Assembly: GCA_017458065.1 (NCBI GenBank)
Contig: JAFTGD010000010.1
Span: 62,001 to 126,000 of the forward strand
DNA length: 64,000 bases
Reading direction: 5' to 3'
Origin: Oscillospiraceae bacterium
GTDB lineage: Bacteria > Bacillota > Clostridia > Oscillospirales > Oscillospiraceae
How positions within the stretch are numbered: position 1 is the stretch's first letter; the number at the start of each line of letters is the position of its first letter. Below, piece by piece: positions 8,801 through 16,388 of this stretch. A program made the position numbers and the translations under genes. The notes beneath the pieces are model-generated. The model was not told where the DNA came from. It worked only from the letters and a program-made list of their open reading frames with translations, and ran no database searches.

Positions 8801-9517
8801 GACGGCTTCGTAGTACTTGTTGGAAGCCTCGCGGTTCTGGAAGAAGATGTCGCCGTTCTCGTGGGAACCGCGCATCGTCGGATGCTCGGAGTTCAGAGCG
8901 CGGGCACGGAAGGCCTCGACGGCGTCCATGTCGACCATGTCGGCCAGGTCTTCATAATCCCAGACTTCGATCTTCTGCAGCTCATGGCTGGTGCGGAAGC
9001 CGTCGAAGAAGTTCAGGAACGGGACTCTGCCCTTGATGGCGGCCAGATGGGCAACCGGGGAGAGGTCCATGACTTCCTGGACGCTGCCTTCGGCCAGCAT
9101 CGCGAAACCGGTCTGGCGGCAGGCCATGACGTCACTGTGGTCGCCGAAGATGTTCAGGGTGTGGCTGGCAACCGTACGGGCGCTCACGTGGAACACGCCG
9201 GGAAGCAGCTCGCCCGCGATTTTGTACATGTTCGGGATCATCAGCAGCAGGCCCTGGGAGGCCGTGTAGGTGGTGGTCAGGGCACCGGCATTCAGTGAGC
9301 CGTGGACGGCGCCGGCGGCGCCGGACTCAGCCTGCATCTCCTGCACCTTGACGGTGTTGCCGAAGATATTCTTCCGGCCGGCAGCGGACCACTGATCGAC
9401 GTAGTCTGCCATCGGGCTGGAGGGTGTGATGGGATAGATTGCTGCGACTTCGGTAAACGCATAGGATACATGGGCGGCTGCGTTGTTACCGTCCATGGTT
9501 TTGAAGTGTCTCTGCAT
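5858..9517 (-). CDS. nifJ: pyruvate:ferredoxin (flavodoxin) oxidoreductase, copy 1
   Basis: A single-chain PFOR of 1219 residues, slightly longer than the usual 1170-1190. It oxidises pyruvate to acetyl-CoA and CO2 and reduces ferredoxin. Visible motifs: YPITPSSPMADYVDQW in domain I, two 4Fe-4S sites (CIQCNQCAFVCPHA and CMGCGVCISQC), a CAGCAETSYARL motif for the third cluster, and the thiamine pyrophosphate motif GDGWAYDIGYGG with NTEVYSNTGGQ. The ATG at 9517 is preferred over an upstream frame extension because GGAG sits nine bases before it. It has its own promoter and terminator. A second full copy lies at 56864-60379; which is catabolic is not shown by sequence. Confidence 0.95.
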   Translation of the reverse strand: MQRHFKTMDGNNAAAHVSYAFTEVAAIYPITPSSPMADYVDQWSAAGRKNIFGNTVKVQEMQAESGAAGAVHGSLNAGALTTTYTASQGLLLMIPNMYKIAGELLPGVFHVSARTVASHTLNIFGDHSDVMACRQTGFAMLAEGSVQEVMDLSPVAHLAAIKGRVPFLNFFDGFRTSHELQKIEVWDYEDLADMVDMDAVEAFRARALNSEHPTMRGSHENGDIFFQNREASNKYYEAVPAIVEEYMGKINAKLGTDYQLFNYYGAPDADRVIIAMGSICDVAEEVIDYLTAQGEKVGLVKVRLFRPFCPDKLLAAIPATAKKIAVLDRTKEPGAQGEPLYLDVVTALANAGKTDIKVIGGRYGLGSKDTPPASVFAVYNELKKEDAKRMFTLGIVDDVTNLSLDESHAPNTAAEGTIECKFWGLGGDGTVGANKNSIKIIGDHTDKYVQAYFQYDSKKTGGVTISHLRFGDKVIKSPYYINKADFVACHVPSYITKGFPIVRDVKPGGVFLVNCQWDFAELEHHLDAASKRYIAKNNIQLYMINAIDLAKKIGMGKRTNTILQSAFFSLAKVMPEAEAIQYMKDAALHSYLKKGQDIVDMNYAAIDAGATAYVKVDIPASWADAVDTKEVAAKAGREKTVKMVTTILDPVDKMDGDSLPVSAFVDHADGTFELGASAYEKRGIAVSVPKWDAEKCIQCNQCAFVCPHATIRPFALTEEEAAAAPAQTKIADFKPGKGKGVYKFTMAVSPLDCMGCGVCISQCGVHAIEMVPMESQVEQQEVFDYMVANVTEKPELFVADNVKFSQFAQPYLEFSGSCAGCAETSYARLVTQLFGDHMLISNATGCSSIWGGPAATSPYTVNKAGKGPAWANSLFEDNAEHGLGVYLGQKKIRDDLKAKVEAMMAAPSCCQELKDAAQAWLDTYDDGNKNQAPAKALIAALEESITPIDDCIAFLGSDMGKQIYGENQPAALAAAEAKKAAGGTTCTCQACELACEILAKKDYLNKKSMWIFGGDGWAYDIGYGGVDHVLASGEDVNIFVFNTEVYSNTGGQASKASNIGQVAQFASAGKELKSKSLAEMAMTYGYVYVAQVAMGANKVQTLKAIAEAEAHKGPSLIIGYAPCEMHSIKGGMENCQKEMDKAVKCGYWNLFRFNPDAEKPFALDSKEPAGGYREFLMNEARYSRLTREFPDRADRLFEANEENAKARYEHLMKLKGLYE

Positions 9518-9583
9518 TTCTACTTTCACTCCAGTCAATAGTATTCTTTTCGGCCGGCCAAAGCCCGCCATGAGACAGTGTAT

Positions 9584-9612
9584 AGTTTACCATTCTTTTG
9601 GCAAATTGTAAA
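9584..9612 (-). promoter_or_regulatory. promoter of PFOR copy 1
   Basis: Reverse-strand TTTACA (9612-9607), a 17-base spacer and TAAACT (9589-9584), 67 bases upstream of the chosen start. Confidence 0.5.
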
Positions 9613-9727
9613 CAGTTTGAAATGTAAAAAAAGAAGAATTTTTGTGAGATTAATCAAAGAAAAATCGCCAATTTGCCCGAAAGCGCCGTGAACATCCCCT
9701 GTAAGACGCCGATGCCGCAAATAATCC

Positions 9728-9756
9728 TTGTGCTTTTGCCGTTTCCGTATTATAAT
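9728..9756 (+). promoter_or_regulatory. promoter of the Asp23/FakA operon
   Basis: TTGTGC (9728-9733), a 17-base spacer and TATAAT (9751-9756), 57 bases upstream of the Asp23-family start codon. The rest of the interval between the divergent genes is AT-rich. Confidence 0.6.
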
Positions 9757-9812
9757 ATGCTGATTGATTATCGGCCCGAGGTCAGTCAATACCGCGGAAA
9801 GGAGAACCATTT

Positions 9813-10163
9813 ATGATCAACATCACCAACGACAGCGGGACTATCCGCATTACCGATGACGTATTCACGCTTCTGGCCGGCGACGCGGCAACAAGCTGTT
9901 TCGGCGTGAAGGGCATGGCAGGCCGCAGCAAGGACGGCGGTCCGCTTCAGCTGCTGCGCAGAGAGTCGATGTCCAAGGGTGTCGTCGTGCACTACAACGA
10001 CGATGAGAGCATTTCTCTTGAGCTGCACATCGGCGTGGATCAGGGCGTCAACATGGCGGCCGTTTCCCGCAGCATCATCAACGAAGTCAGTTATAAATTG
10101 AAGAAAAACACCGGCGTTCCTGTGAAAGCCGTGGATGTATATATCGACACAATCATCGGTTAA
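9813..10163 (+). CDS. Asp23/Gls24 family envelope-stress protein (YloU-like)
   Basis: A 116-residue protein of the Asp23/Gls24 family. It contains the typical GTIRITDDVFTLLAGDAATS start, a central GVKGM segment and a C-terminal helix ending in VKAVDVYIDTIIG. Proteins of this family are cytoplasmic or membrane-associated and linked to alkaline or envelope stress. The YloU member is usually encoded next to the FakA/YloV kinase, exactly as here, with a 32-base gap to fakA. The precise function is not known for the YloU branch. Confidence 0.88.
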   Translation: MINITNDSGTIRITDDVFTLLAGDAATSCFGVKGMAGRSKDGGPLQLLRRESMSKGVVVHYNDDESISLELHIGVDQGVNMAAVSRSIINEVSYKLKKNTGVPVKAVDVYIDTIIG

Positions 10164-10195
10164 GCAGCAACTCTGCTTACCGCCGGAGGTGCATT

Positions 10196-11908
10196 TTGAA
10201 AGATTATATCGATGCCGCGGCCTTCAAAGAGATGATTCTCTGCGCAGACGCGGCTCTGCATAAAAATATCCAGGCTATCAACGACCTGAACGTCTTCCCC
10301 GTGCCGGACGGCGATACCGGTACCAACATGGGACTTACCATCAACAACGCGGCGACCGAGCTGCGCAAGAAAGATTTTGACACCATCTCCGCCGCTGCCG
10401 ACTGCGTGGCCAGCGCCATGCTGCGCGGGGCGCGCGGGAATTCCGGCGTCATCCTCTCCCTCCTCTTTCGCGGGATTTCCAAACGGCTGAAAGGCCTCGA
10501 CACCGCGGGCGCCGCGGAGTTCACCGGCGCCATGTCCGACGGCGTGACCGCCGCCTATAAGGCCGTCATGAAGCCCGCCGAGGGCACCATCCTCACCGTC
10601 TCCCGCCTGGCTGCCAAGGCCTCGGCCAAAGCGGCGGACAAGGGCGCGGGCCTCGAGGATGCGCTCGTCGCCGGGATCAAGGCCGGCGAGCTGGCCCTGG
10701 AAGACACCGTCAACCAGAATCCCGTTCTGAAAAAAGCCGGCGTCATCGATGCGGGCGGCAAGGGCTACATGGTTATCCTGAGTGCGATCCTGGCCTCTCT
10801 GCGGGGCGAGATTGCCTCCGGCGAAGAGGGCGAGCGGGATTATTCTGAGTCGGATATTTTCTCCAGCTCTGAAGTCGACCTCATGGAGTCCATCACCTTC
10901 GCTTTCGACACGGTGTATGTCGTCCGCAAGAGCGACCCCGACGTCGACCTCGACCCCCTGCGCAAGTACCTCTCCAGCATCGGCGATTCGCTGGTGATCA
11001 GCGACGACGATGAGATCTTCAAGGTCCACGTCCACACCGACATGCCGGGCAACGCCCTCAACGAGAGCCAGAAGTACGGCACGCTGGAGCTTGCCAAGAT
11101 CGAGAACATGGTCACCCAGGCCGAGCAGCTCAAAGCGGGCAAGAAAGCCCAGACCACCGACGACCTGGAAGCCATCGATCAGGAGCTGACCGCGATGGAG
11201 TCCGCTTCGGCCCTCACCGGCGAGGAAGAGGACTATGTCGCCGAACCGGAGAAGGAATACGGCATCGTCGCCGTCTGCGCCGGAGACGGCATGGCGGACC
11301 TCTTCCGCGAACTGGGCGCCGACAACATCGTCACCGGCGGCCAGACCATGAACCCGTCCACCGACGACATTCTCAAGGCCGTCCAGCACACCCCGTCTTC
11401 CACGGTCTTTGTCTTCCCCAACAACAAGAACATCATCATGGCGGCGGAGCAGTGCATCGGCCTCACCGAAAAGAAGGTCATTGTCATGCCCTCCCGCACC
11501 GTCCCCCAGGGCATCAGCGCGCTGCTGAATTTTGACCCCAACGTGAGCGAGGAGAGCCTGGTCGGCGCCATGGGCGAGGCCATGGGCAACGTCCACACCG
11601 CGATGGTCACCTATGCCGCGCGCGACTCCGACTTTGACGGGCATACGATCCACGCCGGCGAATATCTTGCTCTGCTGGACGGCAGCCTGATCGGCAGCTA
11701 CACCAACACCAGGACGCTCTTCAAGGAGCTCAGCTGGGCGATCGACGACTTCCACCCCGAGTTCATCACCGTCTATTACGGCGAGGATGTCAATGAGGAG
11801 GAAGCCAACGCCGCGGCCGAGACGATCATCGGCAACTTCCCCGACGCCGAGGTCAGCGTCGTCAACGGCGGCCAGCCGGTCTACTATTACATGATCTCCG
11901 CGGAATAA
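10196..11908 (+). CDS. fakA: fatty acid kinase catalytic subunit FakA (YloV, DAK2 domain)
   Basis: A 570-residue protein with an N-terminal DhaL/DAK2 ATP-binding domain (about residues 1-205; NVFPVPDGDTGTNM holds the metal-binding Asp residues). A middle domain follows, then a C-terminal DegV-like part. FakA phosphorylates fatty acids carried by FakB so they can enter phospholipid synthesis. The start codon is TTG at 10196: GGAGG at 10185-10189 is correctly spaced from it and no ATG competes. It forms an operon with the Asp23-family gene and is closed by a strong hairpin. No fakB is present in this window. Confidence 0.9.
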   Translation: MKDYIDAAAFKEMILCADAALHKNIQAINDLNVFPVPDGDTGTNMGLTINNAATELRKKDFDTISAAADCVASAMLRGARGNSGVILSLLFRGISKRLKGLDTAGAAEFTGAMSDGVTAAYKAVMKPAEGTILTVSRLAAKASAKAADKGAGLEDALVAGIKAGELALEDTVNQNPVLKKAGVIDAGGKGYMVILSAILASLRGEIASGEEGERDYSESDIFSSSEVDLMESITFAFDTVYVVRKSDPDVDLDPLRKYLSSIGDSLVISDDDEIFKVHVHTDMPGNALNESQKYGTLELAKIENMVTQAEQLKAGKKAQTTDDLEAIDQELTAMESASALTGEEEDYVAEPEKEYGIVAVCAGDGMADLFRELGADNIVTGGQTMNPSTDDILKAVQHTPSSTVFVFPNNKNIIMAAEQCIGLTEKKVIVMPSRTVPQGISALLNFDPNVSEESLVGAMGEAMGNVHTAMVTYAARDSDFDGHTIHAGEYLALLDGSLIGSYTNTRTLFKELSWAIDDFHPEFITVYYGEDVNEEEANAAAETIIGNFPDAEVSVVNGGQPVYYYMISAE

Positions 11909-11925
11909 TCCGAATATGGAAAAAT

Positions 11926-11964
11926 CGCAGGCTCCGGAACAGTCATTCTGCTCCGGAGCCTGCG
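11926..11964. terminator. bidirectional terminator between fakA and the AMP-ligase gene
   Basis: A perfect 13-bp stem CGCAGGCTCCGGA/TCCGGAGCCTGCG with T runs on both sides, serving convergent transcripts. Confidence 0.8.
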
Positions 11965-11974
11965 GCTTTTTCCT

Positions 11975-13159
11975 TCAGGGCTGCCATTCCATGATTTTTC
12001 GTTTCCCATGATATAAAGGCCCGTCGTCCTTCGTGACCGGCCGTCGAATGAGCGCCGCCCCCTCCGGGGCTGTGACCGGAGCATCCCCCACGGTCATCAC
12101 CGTGAGGCAGAGCTTCCCGTCCCGGCGCTCGGCACGGTAGTCCGCAACATCCGGCTGACGGAACATCCATTCCTCCAGCCGCAGCATCTCTTCCGTGTCC
12201 GCCCGCCGGACCGTGTCCAGGCGCAGCACCTCGCTGCCGCAGGGGCAGGGCGGCAGCAGGATCCGCGTGAGGTCCCCGGTCCGGTAGCGGATCAGGGGCA
12301 GGGCCTCCATACCGATGGTGGTGATCACCAGTTCCCCGCTCTCGCCCCAAGGGAGCGTCTCCCCGTCCGGGCCGATGATCTCGGCAATGACGTGGTTCTC
12401 CCGCAGGTGCATCCCCTCGTGGGCCGGGCAGGCAATAGCTCCGCCGAGGGCCATCTCCCGCGAGCCGTAGTGCGGAAAGAGTCTGGTCCCAAGGAGTTCC
12501 TCACAGCTCCGGATCACAATTTCGGGGCAGCCGTCGCCGCTCACCAGCGCCCGCTTCAGGCTCCCTTTGCCGCAGACGCGCAGCAGGGACAGCAGCTGCA
12601 CCGGCATGCCCACAAAGGTATCCGGCTGCTCCCGCTCCATCACGCTCTTTAGCTCCCCGTAAGAGAGCGCCGCGCCCAGCTTCAGCGGTCTTGCGCCGAG
12701 GCCCTCGATGGCCTCGCTAATCAGTTCTCCCAGCCCGTGCGGTCCCGAGAACGGGAAGCAGATCATCGTGACGCTGCCCGGGAAGACCAGCTCCCCCAGT
12801 CCGGCCTTAAAGAGCAAAACGGTGTTCCGGCAGTCCCCTTCGGTGTAGAACACCCGCTTTGCCGCGCCGGTGGTGCCGGAGGTCGCGTCGGAGAGGACAC
12901 GGCTGATCTCCGCCTGAGAGCGCAGCAGCAGGCCGGGCGCGTTCTGCGCCAGGTCTTCGTCGGTCGTGAAGGGCAGGGTCCGCAGCTCGTCCAGACTGTC
13001 CAGACACTCCGGCAGGCCGCGGTAGAAGCCGCCCCGCTGCTTCTCCAGCGCCAGAACGCGGTTCAGCTTCGTAAGCTGAACCGCTTCGATTTCCCGGCGG
13101 GTAAGGCGCTGCAGTCCCTCCTGAGCCATGATGAAGTTGTCAATCCGGCTGCGCTTCAT
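11975..13159 (-). CDS. AMP-dependent ligase of the aldehyde-oxidoreductase cluster (DVU_1553-like)
   Basis: A 394-residue member of the adenylate-forming superfamily, most like phenylacetate-CoA ligases: SGTTGAAKRV is the P-loop, and HYGSREM and YRTGDLTRI are the adenylate-binding motifs. It ends the reverse-strand run headed by the Mop-type aldehyde oxidoreductase. Family naming follows a conserved set first noted beside the Desulfovibrio vulgaris aldehyde oxidoreductase. Its reaction in that set is unknown; it might activate a carboxylate linked to the enzyme's substrate or maturation. The family call is firm, the role is not. Confidence 0.78.
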   Translation of the reverse strand: MKRSRIDNFIMAQEGLQRLTRREIEAVQLTKLNRVLALEKQRGGFYRGLPECLDSLDELRTLPFTTDEDLAQNAPGLLLRSQAEISRVLSDATSGTTGAAKRVFYTEGDCRNTVLLFKAGLGELVFPGSVTMICFPFSGPHGLGELISEAIEGLGARPLKLGAALSYGELKSVMEREQPDTFVGMPVQLLSLLRVCGKGSLKRALVSGDGCPEIVIRSCEELLGTRLFPHYGSREMALGGAIACPAHEGMHLRENHVIAEIIGPDGETLPWGESGELVITTIGMEALPLIRYRTGDLTRILLPPCPCGSEVLRLDTVRRADTEEMLRLEEWMFRQPDVADYRAERRDGKLCLTVMTVGDAPVTAPEGAALIRRPVTKDDGPLYHGKRKIMEWQP

Positions 13160-13183
13160 GCGTGTCCTTCCATGCCCCGTGCG

Positions 13184-13609
13184 TCAGAGCAGGCCTTTCT
13201 CCTCCAGAATCTGCATGCACTTTTCAAAGGTGGCAGCCATGATCTGGGGGCAGTATTCCACCCGTTTGGCAGGGTCGGTGCCGATGATGTCCTCGCAGTT
13301 GATGCCGCCGTATTCCGCGGTGATCTCGTCCTGGAACCAGCTTGTGAACTCGCCCAGCGCCGCCTTGTGCTCCGGCTTTTCATATTCAAAGTCCTCCCCC
13401 TTGCCGGTGAAGAAGGAGAGGATGCATGCGCCGCCGGTCATACAGCCGCAGCAGCCCTTGGAAAAGCCCACACCGCCGTCCAGGCCGCCCAGAGCCCGGA
13501 CCAGATCCGGGTTCTCCTGATCGGTCGCCTCCAGCATCAGCCTGGCCAGAATCTGTCCGCAGGAATACCCGTAGCGGCCCAGCTCGATCACGCGGTCAAA
13601 CAGATCCAT
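13184..13609 (-). CDS. C-GCAxxG-C-C family protein (DVU_1555-like)
   Basis: A 141-residue Cys-rich protein. One Cys lies near residue 17 (YSCGQ), then a GCCGCMTGG motif corresponds to the GCAxxG signature, then NCED and YCPQ supply the last two Cys. Proteins of this kind are thought to bind a metal or a redox cofactor and often accompany molybdenum hydroxylases. It sits 24 bases upstream of the AMP-ligase gene in the same operon. Function is not known. Confidence 0.75.
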   Translation of the reverse strand: MDLFDRVIELGRYGYSCGQILARLMLEATDQENPDLVRALGGLDGGVGFSKGCCGCMTGGACILSFFTGKGEDFEYEKPEHKAALGEFTSWFQDEITAEYGGINCEDIIGTDPAKRVEYCPQIMAATFEKCMQILEEKGLL

Positions 13610-13651
13610 GATTTACGCCTCCTGTTGATACCAATACGCTGTTTTTTTATA

Positions 13652-13680
13652 TCATCTCCCGCCCTCCGGGCGGGAGATGA
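13652..13680 (-). other. intercistronic hairpin in the aldehyde-oxidoreductase operon
   Basis: A perfect 13-bp GC-rich stem with a three-base loop between two same-strand genes. On the reverse strand it is followed by TATAAAAAAAC, not by U residues, so it is more likely a processing or stability element, or a weak attenuator. Confidence 0.5.
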
Positions 13681-13763
13681 AAGCTGTCTCTTTGATTGAT
13701 CCCAATGGGCAATCGTTCTTCTTCTCGTCTCCATCCTGTGGACGGAAGCTGAAGACTTAACTT

Positions 13764-13985
13764 TTATTTGTCCTCCAGCGCCTTCTCCACGGAGAGGACC
13801 TTGCCCAGCGCCAGCTCCTCCGGCACATAGACAAAGCCGCAGACCGGGCACACCGGCAGCTCCACCGGGAAGCCGTTGTCCAGATACATGAACTTGGCCT
13901 TGCCCTTGACGAGGGGGACACGGCACTTCAGGCACTGAAGCTTTCCCTCCGGGTCGATGGTGTAATAATTTCTCTCGATGGCCAT
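13764..13985 (-). CDS. small rubredoxin-like redox protein (DVU_1557-like)
   Basis: A 73-residue protein with two CxxC pairs (LQCLKCRVPL and VCPVCGFVYVPE), a rubredoxin or zinc-ribbon arrangement. It overlaps the preceding dicluster gene as TGATG, so it is translationally coupled. The likely job is electron transfer between the dicluster protein and the aldehyde oxidoreductase; whether it holds iron or zinc cannot be told from sequence. Confidence 0.75.
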   Translation of the reverse strand: MAIERNYYTIDPEGKLQCLKCRVPLVKGKAKFMYLDNGFPVELPVCPVCGFVYVPEELALGKVLSVEKALEDK

Positions 13986-16279
13986 CAGCCTTCCCTCCTC
14001 ACAACGTTCATCCGGTGGCTGTAGGCCCCGTGCACGGTGTAAGCGTCTTCCCCGCTCTCGGTAAACTTGACCCAGAAGGTGGCGTTGCCGAGACGCTTGC
14101 GGGCGATCATCAGGCCGCTGTCCGAATCCAGAATCGCTTCTCCGGTCTCCCGGTAATCGTTCAGCACGGCGATCACATCGTCCGTGAGGATCATCCGCCC
14201 GTCCATCAGGCGGCGGGCTTCTTCGGTGTAGTTCAGCTCATAATCCAGCTTCATATCGGCGGTTTCCTCCTGCCAGAGCTCCCACAGAAGCTCCTTCTTC
14301 AGGCTCAGTCTGTTATAGCGCTTCTCGCTGATGTCCGGCGGGGCGCCGGCGTCGGTCCCGTAGACCAGCTCCAGGATGTGGCGGGACTCTCTGCCCTGTC
14401 GGGCGAAGCGATCCCGGCAGGCCATGCAGTAGGAGATATAGGGTGCATCGGAGCGCTCCAGCGCCCTGGCGGTGATCTCGGATGCGACCTCGGGGTTGGC
14501 ATAGGCCGTGAGCCCGCCGTAGCCGCAGCAGGGCGACCGGTCACCGGAATATTCCGTCTCCACCAGCGTGACGCCCAGCTTCGCCGCCAGACTGCGGATA
14601 GCCTGCTGGGTGTGGGCATCGCCTCTCGCGCCGCAGGAATCATGCAGCGCGGCGGGACGGTCCAGACCATGGGCGCCTTCCGGCAGGCCGATCTCCTCCA
14701 GCACATCCCAGATGCCGACGATCTCGCCTCCGACGGATTCCGCCAGCTCCTTCCGGCAGCTGGGACAGCCCGCGATGATGACAGGATCGCCGAGCTTGGA
14801 GAGCTCCGTCAGAAGAAACTCTCTCGTGCTCTCCTGCATCTCATAGCGCCCGGCCCAGTCGCAGATGGCGCCGCAGCAGCCCAGCATCAGGGCCACGCCG
14901 CCCTCCAACCGCTCACAGAGGTCCAGATAGGCCGCCTTCACGGTCTCCGGCGCAATGGCCGAGGCTTGACAGCCCGGGAAAAACACATATCTGCACTTCT
15001 CATACCCCGGCTGCAGCCTGCTCATGAAGGCCTCGCCATTGGAAAACAGCATGTCCATCAGCGCAAACTCGTGCGGGGCCAGGGGCATTTTATCGGTGGA
15101 TACCATATTCCGCCGCGCCACGGCGCAGACGTGGGCCATGTCGAAGCCGTTGGGACAGACCACCGTGCATTGGCCGCAGAGCGTGCAGGCGTTCATGGGC
15201 TTGTTGAGCTGGTGGTCCCCCATGATGATCTGGGTGTTGTTGTAGATCTCCTTGGACAGAAGCCCGGGGTATTTTTTATAGTGTTTCAGATAAGCGCAGC
15301 TCTTCATGCACTCTTCGCAGTGGCACTGGATGCAGCGCTTCGCCTCCCGGGCGGCTTCTTCCGCGGTGTAGGCTTCGCCCGCAGGCGCAATGCGCCGTAA
15401 TTCGTCCGCCTCCGTGAGATCGGTATACAGTCTGCTCTCGATGGCGCCCTCGCTGCCACGCATGTTGCGCGGGTCCAGGTTCTGCGCCAGGCGGTCTACC
15501 GTCAGGGCCGCCTTCTTCGCGCCGAAGGCCGCATTCATAACGCCCTCGCCGAAGCCGGTCACCAGCCGCTCGGCCTCGCAGATCATGAGCGCCGGGTCAA
15601 ACGCCGTCTCCGGGAAAAGCCGTCTGGCGACCTCCTCCGAAGCGCAGAGGACATCGCTGTCGTCCCGGCGCGCGCTGAGAAAAGCCTCATCGATCTCGCA
15701 GTCGAAAACAAAGGCGAGGTCCTTCCCCTTCAGGCGTTTGAGCTCCAGCTGAAAGGCCTCCCCGTCCAGAAAGCCCGCTGCGCTCCGCAGGAAGCGCTCC
15801 AGGTCCTCCTGCTCGCAGTAGACGGTGGTGGGGTAGGCCTTTTTCTCCAGCTCCCCGGCCAGGAACAGCGGGAACAGCCCTGAGCCCAGCACTGCCACGG
15901 TCTTTTTCTTTTTGGTCCGGAAGACGCCGCCCAGTCTGGACGCCTGTCCGTAGCGTGAGACCGCCGCTTCCACCGCCCGGATGGCAATGCCGTCGCCTCT
16001 TTCGCAGAGACGGCACTTGTTCTCACAGGGGGCCTCGCAGCCCGCGGACAGGATCAACGGGAAGGGCGCTGCCTTTTCATAAATCTGCAGGGCTTTTTTG
16101 AAGTCCCCTGCGGCAGCAGCCTTCAGCATGGCGCGGGTGTCAAGCTTCAGCGGGCAGGCGGCGTTGCAGAAGGCCGGTTCCTCATACACGCAGCGCGCCA
16201 CCATACCGTCCATCTCTTCCTTCGAGATGCGGTTGACTTTATACACGTGGGTCGAACCACGTTCCTGAATCTGTGACAT
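13985..16279 (-). CDS. iron-sulfur dicluster / disulfide-oxidoreductase-like protein of the aldehyde oxidoreductase cluster
   Basis: A 764-residue multidomain protein. The N-terminus has a GltD-like Cys cluster (CNAACPLKLDTRAM, then CEAPCENKCRLC at about 80-92). A short Rossmann-like stretch (VAVLGSGLFPLFLAGEL, about 128-144) follows. In the middle a CHCEECMKSC region and CTLCGQCTVVCPNG bind Fe-S clusters. The C-terminal half carries two CCG-type motifs (GCCGAICDW and PCCGYGGL) like HdrB/GlpC. The NAD(P)/FAD part is only about 150 residues and its third glycine is missing, so it may no longer bind a flavin. It probably passes electrons to or from the aldehyde oxidoreductase. Confidence 0.75.
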   Translation of the reverse strand: MSQIQERGSTHVYKVNRISKEEMDGMVARCVYEEPAFCNAACPLKLDTRAMLKAAAAGDFKKALQIYEKAAPFPLILSAGCEAPCENKCRLCERGDGIAIRAVEAAVSRYGQASRLGGVFRTKKKKTVAVLGSGLFPLFLAGELEKKAYPTTVYCEQEDLERFLRSAAGFLDGEAFQLELKRLKGKDLAFVFDCEIDEAFLSARRDDSDVLCASEEVARRLFPETAFDPALMICEAERLVTGFGEGVMNAAFGAKKAALTVDRLAQNLDPRNMRGSEGAIESRLYTDLTEADELRRIAPAGEAYTAEEAAREAKRCIQCHCEECMKSCAYLKHYKKYPGLLSKEIYNNTQIIMGDHQLNKPMNACTLCGQCTVVCPNGFDMAHVCAVARRNMVSTDKMPLAPHEFALMDMLFSNGEAFMSRLQPGYEKCRYVFFPGCQASAIAPETVKAAYLDLCERLEGGVALMLGCCGAICDWAGRYEMQESTREFLLTELSKLGDPVIIAGCPSCRKELAESVGGEIVGIWDVLEEIGLPEGAHGLDRPAALHDSCGARGDAHTQQAIRSLAAKLGVTLVETEYSGDRSPCCGYGGLTAYANPEVASEITARALERSDAPYISYCMACRDRFARQGRESRHILELVYGTDAGAPPDISEKRYNRLSLKKELLWELWQEETADMKLDYELNYTEEARRLMDGRMILTDDVIAVLNDYRETGEAILDSDSGLMIARKRLGNATFWVKFTESGEDAYTVHGAYSHRMNVVRREG

Positions 16280-16312
16280 CTGTGTCCCCCCAGACTTTGG
16301 GTTCTTTGGAAG

Positions 16313-16366
16313 ATAGAGAGGTCCCGAAGGACCTCTCTATTATAACATTGCTATGCCGTTTTGCAA
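16313..16366 (-). promoter_or_regulatory. terminator hairpin overlapping a promoter
   Basis: Reverse-strand TTGCAA (16366-16361), 16 bases, then TATAAT (16344-16339) form a promoter for the dicluster gene. The -10 overlaps a 12-bp hairpin with a UUCG tetraloop (16313-16340), which would fold in read-through RNA from the aldehyde oxidoreductase gene. Confidence 0.55.
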
Positions 16367-16388
16367 ACAGGCAGTGCCCGGAATGCTC

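Noticed and set aside
5840-9298. Very long plus-strand frame opposite PFOR copy 1
   Set aside because: It mirrors the GC-rich PFOR gene; the reverse strand carries all PFOR motifs, a ribosome site and a promoter.
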